Below, piece after piece: positions 11,801 through 24,185 of a stretch of 64,000 nucleotides of DNA. The translations under genes were made by a program, and so were the position numbers. Within the stretch, counting starts at the first letter, position 1. Each line of letters opens with the position of its first letter. The notes under the pieces were generated by a model that was not told where the DNA came from, ran no database searches, and saw nothing but the letters and a program-made list of their open reading frames with translations. This DNA is from Grifola frondosa (Eukaryota > Basidiomycota > Agaricomycetes > Polyporales > Grifolaceae), in NCBI GenBank assembly GCA_001683735.1, contig LUGG01000001.1:1736001-1800000 (forward strand), read 5' to 3'.

Positions 11801-11980
11801 GGTCCGCTCACGAAGACACTGAGGCTGAGTCCGAGCTTGAGCTTTTCGTTCGAGACGACGGGGGTGGAGGACGGCGAGGAGGATGAGGTTGAACGCGCGG
11901 AGCAGGAAGAGGAGCGCGGGTTCATGCGCGCTCTGGGATTGCAGTTCGACGAGATTGCGAGGAGGGTGAGGGATGATTGA
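8834..11980 (+). CDS. Large disordered serine/proline-rich protein, unknown function
   Basis: Not recognised. About 1000 residues from three exons: 8834-9127, 9197-10468 and 10535-11980; the introns (69 and 66 nt) keep frame. The ATG at 8834 opens MAASSRWRRPPRKVSTPWFP. Most of the protein is low-complexity Ser/Pro/Arg. The only locally ordered-looking parts are a cysteine-containing stretch (MCSYRVKCDCGFEDGYRRDD) followed by RPVKLLVMGRVRKIGERIRG, and a C-terminal acidic segment (EDGEEDEVERAEQEEE) ending in GLQFDEIARRVRDD. Two near-repeats carry the core RRFSLSS (in ERKARRFSLSSALSKSK and KRRSRRFSLSSVSK), which resembles a basophilic-kinase site. A long uninterrupted frame in dispersed sequence makes a gene likely; function cannot be assigned. 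Confidence 0.65.
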
Positions 11981-12301
11981 GCTTGGGGGAGGTGGTTCTG
12001 GGGAAATTATTTTACGAGTCATCTGTTAATGGGTACCTGTAAGGTAAGGTCTCAGTCTGTCCTTCCAGTTTTCCAATTGTTTTCGTGCATTGTTGTTGTC
12101 GTCAAAGTAGGCATAAAGTTCTGTAGCACTTGCATCACTGTACATATAGATCATGTTCAAAGAATTGTAGCATTGCAATTGTCTTAGGCCTGTTGTAGAA
12201 TAAGCTAGCGGGCTGCAGTTGAGATAATGATACCGAAAAATCCTTCGCTCAAATAATGTGCGCGACCCACTTCGAATTTTGTTTTGACATCGATTTTAGT
12301 A
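11981..12301. other. Convergent intergenic gap
   Basis: A 321-bp AT-richer stretch between the stop of the disordered protein (+) and the stop of ELP5 (-). It probably holds the two 3' UTRs; no gene seen. Confidence 0.5.
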
Positions 12302-13560
12302 CTAGATATCCAAGTCCTCGTCTGGATCATCGTCATCAATGTCATCTGCGGAATCAGGGTCGTAAAGAATAGCGGCAGGAATAGTACTACTAGGTATCTG
12401 CTCCGCCGGCTTGCCTGAGACGCGAAGTAATCAGGTCAGATGAACATGAATCAGCCAGTGGACAGAGACCGACCTTCGTGGGCATAGGGCAGTGGGACCT
12501 GTGCGCGAGATCGCTGCTGTTCCGGGGTGAGGTTGAGATTGAATGAGAGGTTCTGCGTAGGATCTGGGGCCCCCTGAGACTGAAACAATCATTAACAACG
12601 ATAGCGATGATTCAGTGTGTGGACTCGTACCTCCACGGCTGGCTTGCGAACCCATAATGATTTCAGGCTCTCCAAGCTGCTCAAGTCACACGGTCCATTC
12701 GACCAGCCCTCCAAGGCGCGGTCCACGCCCCTCCGTCTCCCCGACCCGTCCGCACCACGGACGAGCACCTCGAGCACGAACTCCCGCCCCCGCTGCCCTC
12801 GCCCCCCTGCCCGAACACGAGCTTCTCGGACTCATAGTGGCGCTCGGCAACGGGGATGAAGACGCGCCAGAACTTCTCTGGGGAGGAGAGGGGCGGCGGG
12901 GGCGTGAGGTATGCCGAGGCGAGGTGCGTGAGCAGCGCGGTGGGATGCGCGTTCACGTGTACCAGGGAGGGTGAGAAGCGCGTTTGCGTGAGCACGGGAA
13001 GGAGAGGTGAGGGCGAGAGGACATGGAGGATGAGGCGCGAGGGGCCTGAAGGTCTATCAGTGTCTAGACGGCCAACGATCTCAGAATAGTACTCGCCATT
13101 GCGTGCACGTATCACGGCGAGGAGTTCGGATAAGAATGATGTTGTTCTTGATAGAGAGCCTAGGTCGGCGAGGAGGGCATCGGCAGAGTCGATGACCACA
13201 TCCAATAAGCGCGGTTCCGCTGCAGCTGCTGTTCGCGTCAGATGCGTCGCGCTCTCGGCAAAATCATGCTCGCTCACCACCACGGACGATCTGCAGTATC
13301 TCTTCGGTCGATCTAAAGGGCTCGTCATCGAATCCAGGAACATGACCGGTCCAATCAAAGGTCTTGACCGCCTCGGAAGCACCGGAGAGGCTCGCGGGAG
13401 GATACATGAAACAGAATAAGAACGTGCATGTCTGGGGAGAACTATGTTTTTTGGAGATGAGATTGGCTAGAACTGGGAGTGAGGATTGTGCCGTGGATGA
13501 TTGGAGGAGAAGGAAGGGGTGGTGAGGCCGTGAAGCGAATGCGCGAGCAGAGAAGGCCAT
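12302..13560 (-). CDS. ELP5: Elongator complex subunit Elp5 (one frame break)
   Basis: Subunit of the Elp4-Elp5-Elp6 subcomplex of Elongator, which modifies wobble uridines of tRNAs. Exons: 13560-13278, 13228-12631, 12579-12474 and 12414-12302. The N-terminal part reads PFLLLQSSTAQSSLPVLANL, the RecA-like start with degenerate Walker character typical of Elp5/6, then FDWTGHVPGFDDEPF. The middle reads LLDVVIDSADALLADLG, and the C-terminus ends in the acidic DDIDDDDPDEDLDI characteristic of Elp5. Within exon 2 the frame fails at 12783-12785: one additional G in the GGG run (minus strand) joins GSGGG to EFVLEVLVRGADGSG. The first 13 residues are uncertain because two nearby ATGs exist. Head-to-head with the hydrolase gene across 196 bp. 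Confidence 0.85.
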
Positions 13561-13756
13561 GGATTGCGGGGAGAGGCATCGCGCCACTGTGTCTAGGTCT
13601 GCCGGCCCAGCCTGTGCGTTTGTCCAGGTTCCATTGTGGCTGCCCCTTACCCTCCGTCTCTTGCCCGAATTTAAGTCTAACTTTCCCAAAGTCCTTATAA
13701 TGACCAGGTTTGTTCTCATCCTCCAACTACTTCCCCTCACCTCCTATTCATACACA

Positions 13757-15105
13757 ATGCGTGAACCAGTGGTTAGCACTTCCCCGCTTACCCTTTGCAT
13801 TGAGCTGACTATCTTCATCCGTCTAGTTCCCTATTCCCGTCGACAACTCGATGGAAACTCTCCCGGAGGCTTCATCCCTCCGCCAGATATATCCTGAAGA
13901 TATGTTCCCCAACGGTACGTCTTGGTCCTGCGGTGAACTTCGCTCTGCCTTATAATCTCTCAAAACAGGCAGCTATGCACAGCTCCCCCATGGACGCGTC
14001 CGATACTGGTTATTGGGCCCTGAGGATGGCACTCGGGTATGCATATGATTCTCGCCATTCCATGAATGCGGGCTAACACAGACTTCAAGGTTGTTTTGAT
14101 CCATGGCATCTCTACGCCGAGCATCGTCTGGAAGGCGATCGCACCTTACCTCGCCGCCCACGGACTCCGAGTCTTGGTCTATGGTGAGAATCAGTTCATT
14201 TACCTTGACAGCCAGCATGATTTATCTCGTCTCTCCCAGACCTGTACGGCAAGGGATACTCCCAGGCACCGAAGGTCAAGTACGATGCGACCCTGTTTAT
14301 CACGCAGCTCGCCTTGCTACTGCAATATATCGGCTGGGATAATGCTCACATTGTGGGCTTCTCAATGGTGCGCGACTCTCCGACTTCGATCGTGTTCTTC
14401 ATCATTAACATGCCCTTCTGAAGGGTGGCGCAATTGCTGCTGGTTTTGCTGCGATGCTCCCTCAGCTCGTCGCAGGAAAAATCGTATTCATGTCTTCTGC
14501 CGGACTAATGGAGGTATGTGATAGTTGCTCTCATTCTCACTTCATCTCATCTCATCCTGTTATAGCGAGTCGTGCCTAAGTCGGTATGTATCGCATATAA
14601 CGAAGAATCACTGCTTTATCTCACCTGCGTTATCCAGGCAACCCGGAGCCTCATCCCGCAGTATCAAGAGGTTTGTTCCATCTTAGCCTACCCTCTGATG
14701 ATCATCTGTTTATTACTGTTCTCTAGATTCGTGAATTGCAGGAGCAATGGTTAACTGGCTACAGAACTAGCCTGCAATCATGTTTCGAAGATGGGCCCGT
14801 CCGAGGCATGTCTTACGCCTTTAACAAGCTCGCCGGACTCCACGTCGGACCGGAGAAGAAGCCTTTGCAGGCGCTCGTCATCCACGTAGGTTTCCTTTTA
14901 ACTTGAGGTTTTGACAATCAACCTAACGCTGACGCACGAACAGGGCACGGCGGATGCGACCGTTCCATATAGCGAGGGTTTGAAGATTTCCGAAAAGATC
15001 CCTGGAGCGCAGTTGATCACCATCGAGGGCGGAGAGCACAATATCAACATGAAAGACGGCGACTGGCAGAAGGTGTCTGAGACCATCGTGAAGTTCATCC
15101 ACTAA
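13757..15105 (+). CDS. Alpha/beta hydrolase fold protein
   Basis: Probable serine hydrolase of unknown substrate. Exon 1 is only 12 bases (MREP); about eight further short exons all keep frame. Motifs: VVLIHGISTPSIVWKAIAPY (oxyanion-hole HG), DLYGKGYSQAP, the nucleophile elbow HIVGFSMGGAIAAGFA (serine in GFSMG), ALVIHGTADATVPY with the probable catalytic Asp, and TIEGGEHNIN with the probable catalytic His. So all triad positions are present. There is no signal peptide, so a cytosolic location is inferred. About 300 residues, usual for the family. The gene diverges from ELP5. It could be an esterase, epoxide-hydrolase-like or meta-cleavage-product-hydrolase-like enzyme; sequence alone does not decide. 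Confidence 0.85.
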
Positions 15106-15452
15106 ACCTGTATTAATTATTGAGGTATGTCTGCAGCTTGCGTTCCCAAAAGGCTGGAGTTTCTGAAAGATACCTTGCAGCGTATTGTATGTACATCACC
15201 TCGTGTAACTGTACTCGTCATTATTGCCATCACTACCATTGCACTATCATTGTTCCAAGTTAGCTAGGGGTGTCATTCAAGAATTTTATGAACTTTTTCC
15301 GGTGAAAATTATCTGTTTTTGACGTCCATTATCTTTGTTGTTCCACTCATACGACGAAGACTGTCGGAATTTCCGTCAAAAAGATACCTATATATGAGGA
15401 TAAATAAGAATAGGACGACAAGCGATGCAGCATTTGGTCGAGGACGTCCGAT
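15106..15452. other. Convergent intergenic gap
   Basis: A 347-bp AT-rich stretch between the hydrolase stop (+) and the acetyltransferase stop (-), presumably two 3' UTRs. No gene or RNA recognised. Confidence 0.5.
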
Positions 15453-16379
15453 CTAAGACTTCAATCCTACAGATGTCGTGTCGTTCACGGAAAGCTTCCA
15501 ACGCTTCCTATCCAATACCCTGATGCTATTTTGCCACCTAAGCGCACCGATCCTCTCTGTTTTCTTTTCCAGCTGGAATCCTTGTTCGCGCAGTGCATCG
15601 CCAATGTAGCGTTGCAGAGGCGACTCAGCCGCGCGGATACGCTGAACAGCCGCGTCATTGGAGAATGCGTGAGCGATGGCATGTGCGAGCAGGTCGTTCT
15701 GGATGAATGTCTTGCGGTACGCCTCCTCTACATAAAAGTGGCGGATCGTTGCGTCGGTGTTGGTGCCCTGCGACGTATTAACGCGGCCCTTGGCAGCGAC
15801 GGTCTCCTCGGAAAGCGAATCCGTAGAGGCGTCGATGGCAATAAGGCCGACGAATCGCGTGCCGTATTCGAGTAACCAAAATCCCGATGCGGGGGAGCGC
15901 GAGTAGTATGCGACGATATCAGCTAGGTCTGGGCGGCGGAGAATGTTGGCGGAGCGGTCTTCGAAAGGGAAGCGGTTCAGCCTGCAGCACAGAAAGGTTG
16001 TGAGACCTCGCGAACATGCGCCATCAGGAACGGAGACTCACCAGTCACTGAGAAACATCAGAGGGATAGCCAAAGACCCAAAGGCGGGAACGGGAGCCAG
16101 ATACCCAAATAAGCCGTGCTCCGGCTTCGGCCACCAATTCATGTATTCGACGAATATACAAGACAGTCCAATCCATAGGGCCAATACGAAGGGATTGCTG
16201 TAGACTGCCAACATTAGGTTTTAATTTGGTATCTCAGCTGGTGATGCACACGACACTAAGGACATACCTCGTCTGTTTGCGACAGCGAGGGGCTCCATCG
16301 TTGCTTTGCCAATCATGAAGCGGACCAGTTTCTGGTCCGAGAGCTCGACGGTACGTATTCGGGCAGTTGGTTCAGCCAT
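15453..16379 (-). CDS. GNAT-like N-acetyltransferase with membrane segments
   Basis: Probable membrane-associated acyl-CoA-dependent N-acetyltransferase of the NAT8-like kind. Exons: 16379-16268, 16204-16042 and 15981-15453, all in frame. Residues 1-37 are soluble; then two hydrophobic stretches (NPFVLALWIGLSCIFVEYM and LFGYLAPVPAFGSLAIPLMF) separate the start from the GNAT core. The core shows RPDLADIVAYYSRSPASGFW, FVGLIAIDA, then IRHFYVEEAYRKTFIQNDLL, the acetyl-CoA-binding turn in this subfamily, and IGDALREQGFQLEKKTE. The substrate is unknown. The membrane hairpin inserted near the N-terminus is typical of fungal relatives of NAT8. The gene diverges from the dienelactone hydrolase across about 220 bp. 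Confidence 0.75.
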
Positions 16380-16599
16380 TTCTCTTCAAAAATTGAGGGG
16401 ATTTGACTGTCGTTAATTTGCGTGGGCTGCGTTCCGAGATGAAGTAGCATTTTGAAGAATAATGAATGGTGGTGGCGGAGAGCGACGCACGTTCGTGAGC
16501 TAAATGCTGTGCACGTGATTCACGCGTCGCCAATCTCAGCGCGTCTCGAGTCGCGAGATCTCGATTACATTCTGCCTTACAAGTTCGCCTCAAAACATA

Positions 16600-18090
16600 A
16601 TGCTCATCACAAAGACACACCATGATTTGCCTTCTGCTCTTGATCCAAACGGCCGACCCATAAGGATCTTTGTTATATCTCCCAGTGTCCCTGGTTATCC
16701 TAATGCAAAATTCCCAGGTGCGTAGATTGAGTCTTGCAAGTCCTACTTGCGATCGGATATTCATGCATATCTAGGTGTTGTTTGTTTTAGGTATGTAATG
16801 TTGGTTCCATGTGCGGATTTGATTTAGCCTTGAACACCGTTTGTAGCGAGATCTACCAAGTGACCGGACCTGTAGAACGGTTTGCAGGCCAGATCGCGAG
16901 CCAAGGCTACGTAGTTGGCAAGTCACAAGTCTCATTTTATTTCACAATATCATCATTGACATCTACTCAATTAGCTTGCCCTTCGACTTACCACGAGTTC
17001 GAAGGACCTGAGCCTATTCCTTATGATGTCGAGGGTGGGCACCGATTTTCCCTGATCGACCCCTATGAGATCCTCAGCAAGGTTCTTCAGGAACTGATAG
17101 AGGAAATAAACACAAGGTACTCATCAAATTTTGGATTCAATCGTTTATTATTGACTTCTTCAACAGATCAAAAAGGAGCTTGTAGCATATGATGAGGCGC
17201 GTTTCGGAAGTTTGTGGGTTGGTAAATCCACCGCGTCGCTTATCATTAAATGTTAGGATGCTACACTTTCGGTAAATCTGCTATGCTCGCTGAAAAACTG
17301 CAACGGCCGCATTGCTGGTGAGTGTATTGTTCAACCAAAGGATGCTTCCGTGTTCTGAGTGGCCCCTCCTTAGCTACAGGAATGTGCCTTGGCGGACATC
17401 TCGTGCGCCTCCTGAATGGTATCACAATTAAAGGATGCTAACGGTCCAAATTCTGCAGGCGTTCCGAGTGAGTCGATTTAAAATATGCCTCTTCGACGCA
17501 TATCAATGAGAGTTCCTAGGCTGCATTTGATCCTCGTGTTCGGTCTTCTGTTTGCTTCTTTGCTACAGACATTCATACGGCCACGCTAGGCAAGGGAAGA
17601 GATGACTCCCTTGACCGCATGCGCAAAGGCGATCTCACTGGAAAAGGAGAATTGGTCGTACGTACTATTCGTCCATGTTATTCACTCTCGCTGACCCGCC
17701 TCTTTTGCTAGATGATCTTCGGCAAACAGGTCTGTAATTACTAGTACCACAGATGATGTCAGCCAGAAAAAATCTGATATGTATGCACAGGATACACATG
17801 TCCCTCGTGCCGGTCGAGATTTGATTCGCAAGGTCCTCGAGGATGCTGATGTGCCCGTCTCGGTAAATAGTCTCTATATCTCCTATTCCCGGAGCTGATG
17901 TGCTCTTATCTAGTTTCTGGAGGTTCAGGCTCAGCATGCATTCATACGGGACGAGTCTTCCAAAGGTCGATGGGATGCCGCTCTAACAAGGTCGCTCTTC
18001 ACGTTCATGATGGAGGTGTTTGAGCGAACAATTGGAAGAGACTTGGGAGAGAAGATTGACGAGCGAGGGGAGATTGAGCACGTATGCTGA
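16600..18090 (+). CDS. Dienelactone hydrolase family protein with microexon
   Basis: Alpha/beta hydrolase of the dienelactone hydrolase family (fungal AIM2-like). Exons confirmed by phase: 16600-16717, 16775-16790 (16 nt), 16847-16917, 16975-17034, 17091-17116, 17167-17196, 17257-17317, 17374-17402, 17459-17467 (9 nt, Ala-Phe-Arg), then from 17520 with further short exons to 18090. Motifs: FVISPSVPGYPNAKFPGVVC, EIYQVTGPVERFA, RIAATGMCLGGHL with the catalytic Cys in GMCLGG, then after the microexon AAFDPRVRSSVCFFATDIH, the Asp in MIFGKQDTHVP and the His in EVQAQ-HAFIRDE. The introns at 16918-16974 and 17197-17256 begin with GC, not GT. No frame break, despite thirteen or so exons. Confidence 0.9.
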
Positions 18091-18898
18091 AGACAACTTT
18101 GAACGCCCTGTTCGGAGACCTTTTTTGTACGTTTGAATATTGGTTAGTCTAATACTTTTGAGCCTAAGGCATCGAGACAAGATCCAAAACGTCACGCGTT
18201 CAATCGTCACACCGTCCGCGTTATGTAGTTGGAATGAGCTTTTTTCAAGACTGAACTTTGGCGAACCGCGAAAGATCAGAAGAGGAGTCGAAGGTGATAG
18301 CAACAACTGAGTGGACATGGCCAGCGTCACGAAAGCGATATCCTCTGTACAGCACACCGATGAGGATGGGCAGATCCGGACCAGATATCATAAGATATGA
18401 AATATATGCAGCAATCTGCTACATATGGAGGGACGCAGAGCGTATAGTAATTTGGCGTATATCAGGCGGGAGGATTTTGTCTCTGATGAAGCATTGTATT
18501 CAGAGGTGGGGCCCTGTCAACGCGCGAATGCAATGAAACATACGTTTGTCAATTGTCCGAGAGGATCAAGTTTCAAGTCAAAGCCGCAAGATACAGTGTA
18601 ATTGTCACCAAAGACATCTATTACCTGCCTCCACATTTAATCACACATCACACACAAGCGATAAGAACGACAGCGATACAAGCGATGCAACTTCTCATTC
18701 TCGACAACACTCAACATTACTCCTCGTGCGCCGACAGCCACTCGACATGACCGCTCGCCGGTGTCTTCGTTATCGTGAATACAACAATGGATGAAACAGA
18801 GAGACAGTTTGCAGCAGTTAGAGACATCATGCGCGATAAGAGAGGAAAAGCAAGACGAAGAAATAACCGAGAGAAGGAGAGACAATATTCTAAACAGG
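18091..18898. other. Intergenic region with TEF1 3' UTR
   Basis: About 800 bp between the stops of the dienelactone hydrolase (+) and TEF1 (-), tail-to-tail. Short frames on both strands show no conserved character; 18640-18890 is probably the TEF1 3' UTR. Confidence 0.45.
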
Positions 18899-20685
<1,787 letters not shown>

Positions 20686-20697
20686 TTTTGATGAAGT

Positions 20698-20899
20698 CTA
20701 ACGAGAGAAAAAGTGTCAGAGACCGAGGAAACTTTGAGGCAATGAAGCGCATAGCCCGCACGCGGGACCAAAGAAGACAGAGATCGATGGACGTCGATTT
20801 TTTCTAATCGCACCCCCATGGTCGAGCTCAAATCCGTCTCTAGTAAGGAAGCGCGGGGGAAGCGAAGGAGATGCAAGCGAAAAGATGCGAAAAACGTAC
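20698..20899 (-). promoter_or_regulatory. Leader (5' UTR) intron of TEF1
   Basis: On the minus strand a donor (CA|GTACGT at 20899) and an acceptor (CTCGTTAG at 20698) enclose 202 nt; the spliced leader then runs ACTTCATCAAAA into the ATG. Leader introns are common in EF-1alpha genes and often raise expression. Its 5' part and the leader exon before it closely match the region in front of RPL32. Inferred without transcript data. Confidence 0.65.
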
Positions 20900-20982
20900 T
20901 GAAAGTATAAAGAAAGTGTAAGAAACGGGAGAGGTCGAGAGAGGGGCAGGTGAAGGTAAGAGAAAACGGACGACGAGAGATG
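20759..20982 (-). repeat. TEF1 copy of a leader/intron sequence shared with RPL32
   Basis: Read on the minus strand this segment aligns along its length with 23909-24100 on the + strand. Long identical blocks include CCGTTTTCTCTTAC, CTCTCTCGACCTCTCCCGTT, TACTTTCAGTA, CTAGAGACG and GGGGGTGCGATTA, in the same order and near-equal spacing. This copy has about 30 extra bases near 20780-20805. Together the two copies form an inverted repeat around the kinase gene. Confidence 0.85.
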
Positions 20983-20999
20983 TTTAGGTTTATGTACTC

Positions 21000-21537
21000 T
21001 GCGCGGCGTCGAAAATTTTAGATGATCGATATTGATCTGGCTGATTACAACCCTACACCCCAGTTCCGGCCGGCACCGGTCCTCCGTCCGTCCAGCGCTT
21101 TCAGTCATCCAGCTGTGCGCACAGCAGAGCTCCTACATAGTCACGTCGGTCCCGAACAATTGTATATTGAACATCTTATCTTTGCTATGTTACTACATTT
21201 AATAATGACATCGAGGCGGTTGTGATGAGGACCGTTGCGGTCGGATGTATGGACACAATGCGATGGTAGACAGATAACATTAATGCTTGGAAAGATTCGG
21301 TCATGAGCAAACGATAGATAAATAACACGTTACAAAAGGAAGATGAACGGGTAGTGAGAAGTGACAGACAGGGAAAAGAGTTGTCGAAATTCGTCCTCTG
21401 CTGAACGCAAGGCCATCAGATAACATACCTGGAAGAGACAGGGTCAAGCTGTTAGCATAACTTCGGCTTCGGATCTCACGAGATGTACTGCACGCACAAA
21501 CCATGCGGAGGACGCATCTGCACAAACCAGCGTCAGA
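21000..21537. other. TEF1 upstream region and kinase 3' flank
   Basis: Lies upstream of TEF1 and downstream of the kinase gene (both minus strand). The part next to 21000 should hold TEF1 promoter elements; no TATA box is obvious. No gene recognised in 21040-21537. Confidence 0.45.
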
Positions 21538-23684
21538 TCAGGCATCCATCCCCCATCCCCCATCACCGCTTAAGAATCGACTCTGTAATATCTTCTGAAA
21601 AGTTGGCCGTGCGCTAACGTCGACCTGTAAACACGCTCTAACGAGAGCAGCAGCGTCTCCGAGCGCGCCACCCCCATCTCCCTCCTCGCCCTCTTTCTCC
21701 TTCCCTTCTTGACATCGTTCGTCAAGCCCAATCGAAGCATTAGCAAAGGGGGACCCAAGACCCTCCTGAGCCTCCGCAGCTGTCGTAAACGGGCACTCTC
21801 CAACGAGCATCACGTAGGCGACAACTCCGAACGCCCAGACATCTTGCTCTTTGCCAAAGTAACGCTCTCCCCGCAAGATCTCGGGTCCAGCGTAATCAAG
21901 GCTGGATTCGCACATGTCAATTGAAAGATCTGAGATAAATGCTACTCGTACGTACGTGCCACTGAAGGTATCCCAGCCACCCTTCTTCACAAGACCGGAA
22001 CTTCCGAAGTCGATCAAAACGCATTTGCCTGCAGGCCCCAATACCACGTTCTCGTCTTTGATATCGCGGTGAACTAGACGGGAAACTCGGCGTTCGTTCA
22101 AGGAACAAATAGGTGGATAGTACTCACCGATTCCTTTTGAATGCAAGAAGCACATTGCGTCCGCGATCTGCCCAAGATAGCTTCTAATATCACTCGGTGG
22201 CAGGCCATGTGGGTAGCTCTCAACGAGATCGAATAAGTCTGATGGAGGTGGTGGTTCGTCGGGCTTCGGTTCTGGCGTTGTCGAAGGAAGCAGCAGATAA
22301 TAGTAGTGGTTGTCCTCGAAGAAGTCGAGTAAGGGACAGATGTTAGGATGGCCGTTCACTACCTTCCCCTCTATCCAGATATTTTCGCGCTCTCGATGTA
22401 GCCGGGCTGGATCCCATGGCCTCGGGGGTGGCAAGACGTAGTGAGTGGAAGATATAGCAGACATAACATAGATTTCTATTGGAATTGTCCCATACTTCGG
22501 ATGCCTTTTCCAGCAGTCGGCGAGGATGCGCGACTTGATGATCTGCTTGATCACAAGCGGGGGCTATTCTCGCAATGTCAAACACATGAGCATCAAATAG
22601 GAACATGGTCAAAAATCTTACCCCCAACGTCCCGTCGTCCATCATTTCTCTAGCTCTTTTTACAAGTCCATATGCGCCCCGACCTATCTCCTTCTCGATT
22701 ACGAACTCTGAGATGTTACGCTCGCCAATCGTCTGCGGCTGATCTGCGTTCGGGGTTGGTGGACCAGTGCTACTCGCCGCACTCAGATAGCTTGCCGCAC
22801 TGTTTGTACGAACTAGCTTCTGAGGAACTACGGGTGGCGGGGAAGGAGGCTCTACTGGTGCGATTGATACCCGACCAGCAACAAGGAGACGCGTTGTTGC
22901 GATGAACGACGACGCGTACGAGGAAACTGAGAAGAGCGTGGCGACGAAGGGGAGCAAGAAATCGGACTTCTGATAGAGGAGCTACCTGGGGAAACGGAGA
23001 TCCGGGACGCGGGGAAGCGGGTCGGGATAAAGGACGTGGAGACGCGGGACGCGATGAGGTGGGCGAGCGGGTAAGAGAACCTGAGATGAAGCTCCCAGAT
23101 ACCTGGGGAGGTATTGGCAAAGGCATAGTCGTGATGGATGGTGCGATTAGAGAGCCCCCAGTCGCCGCAGACCTGGGCACTGCGGAGGTGCTAAGCCACG
23201 AATTGCGAGTCTTAAGCAAGCCAGAGGGATCCTTCTTGATAGACTGGGTGTCTGCTGCATGTAGCTCATCCTGTTCACGAGTCGACTCCTCCTCCTGTTT
23301 CTTCCAGTCGAACCCACGTCCGAATGACGTGACTCCCCAACTGTTTCCCACACTGGCGGCGCGATAAAGTTTCTGGTTTGGGGGCGGCGCCATCCAGTCG
23401 TCATCATCAAAAGTGAGGTCGACAGCAGGAGCAGCAAGCATATTATGAGAGTAAAGTAGAGACCCCCTAGGGTCTGTGTGACGTTTTTGCAGCTTTGTGG
23501 GAGCGGATGATGGTGGGGCTGAGCGTGCGCGGCGAGACGTCGGCTGGGCTGACCGTTTACTGCACGTGCGCGACGGGCCTCCGCCGAGTCGCCGGTGGCT
23601 AGGACCCACCCACAAATATTCTCCTTCAGACTCAGCGCTGGAGTCCTTGTCCTCGTTATCATCATTGTACTGGGGGAGTTGCAT
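21538..23684 (-). CDS. PAS-kinase-like Ser/Thr protein kinase (probable frame breaks before the kinase domain)
   Basis: Ser/Thr kinase resembling fungal PAS kinase catalytic domains. Exons: 23684-22622, 22563-22128, 22073-21956 and 21901-21538. About 240 residues of Ser/Pro-rich sequence (SRPASPRPLSRPASPRPGSP) precede the kinase core: glycine loop EIGRGAYGLVKRA, VIKQIIKSRI lysine, WKRHPKYGTIPIEI, NICPLLDFFEDNHYYYLLLP, catalytic loop VHRDIKDENVVLG, IDFGSSG, TFSGTLDYAGPEILRG, EQDVWAFGVVAYVM. No PAS domain is visible. The frame appears to change twice between about 22880 and 22992; the first change fits a missing C in CCCC at 22988-22991 (GGGG on the + strand). The introns at 22074-22127 and 21902-21955 are both 54 nt and stop-free. 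Confidence 0.8.
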
Positions 23685-23908
23685 AGGAAGACGACAGAGA
23701 GAGGCAAAGCATTCGTCCCTATCTCGAGCTCATCGACGCCTTCGAATTTCCAAAGCCCGCCAGCATGCGACCGTTAGATAAGCCTCCCATATATGGCTTC
23801 TCGACTGCGAAACTCGAATTTATCTTTCAACTGGCGGTGACGTGTCACATCGTGACCGTAGTAGCACTGCGTCTATCTCACTCAAACCTTAATTTTCCCA
23901 GCACGACG

Positions 23909-24100
23909 CATCTCTTGTCCTCCGTTTTCTCTTACTTTCGCCTGCCCCTCTCTCGACCTCTCCCGTTTTTAACTCTTTCTTTGTACTTTCAGTAAGTTTT
24001 TCGCACATTTCTGCTTGCATTTTTCGCTTCCCCCCTCGCTTGCTAGAGACGAATTTGAGCGTGGGGGTGCGATTACCTGTGTCTTCTTTGATCCCGCGTG
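23909..24100 (+). repeat. RPL32 copy of the shared leader/intron sequence
   Basis: Counterpart of 20759-20982 in inverted orientation. It covers the presumed RPL32 leader exon and the first half of its leader intron, and ends at a block GTCTTCTTTGATCCCGCGTG. Similarity fades outside these limits: the last 80 bases before the RPL32 start are unrelated to those before TEF1. Confidence 0.85.
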
Positions 24101-24183
24101 TTCTCTCCTGCTATATGCTGCAGACGACGCAATAGCATGATATCGCTGAGGTGTAATAAAGACTGACGCGCATGGATGTTCAG
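23992..24183 (+). promoter_or_regulatory. Leader intron of RPL32
   Basis: Donor CA|GTAAGT at 23992 and acceptor GATGTTCAG at 24183 would remove 192 nt and place the leader exon two bases before the ATG at 24186. The donor lies at the same place in the shared sequence as the TEF1 donor. Inferred without transcript data. Confidence 0.6.
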
Positions 24184-24185
24184 CC

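Noticed and set aside
17221..17256. GT donor at about 17222 in the dienelactone hydrolase gene
   Set aside because: Using it shifts the frame and runs into a stop after the next exon, whereas the GC donor at 17197 preserves the family sequence.
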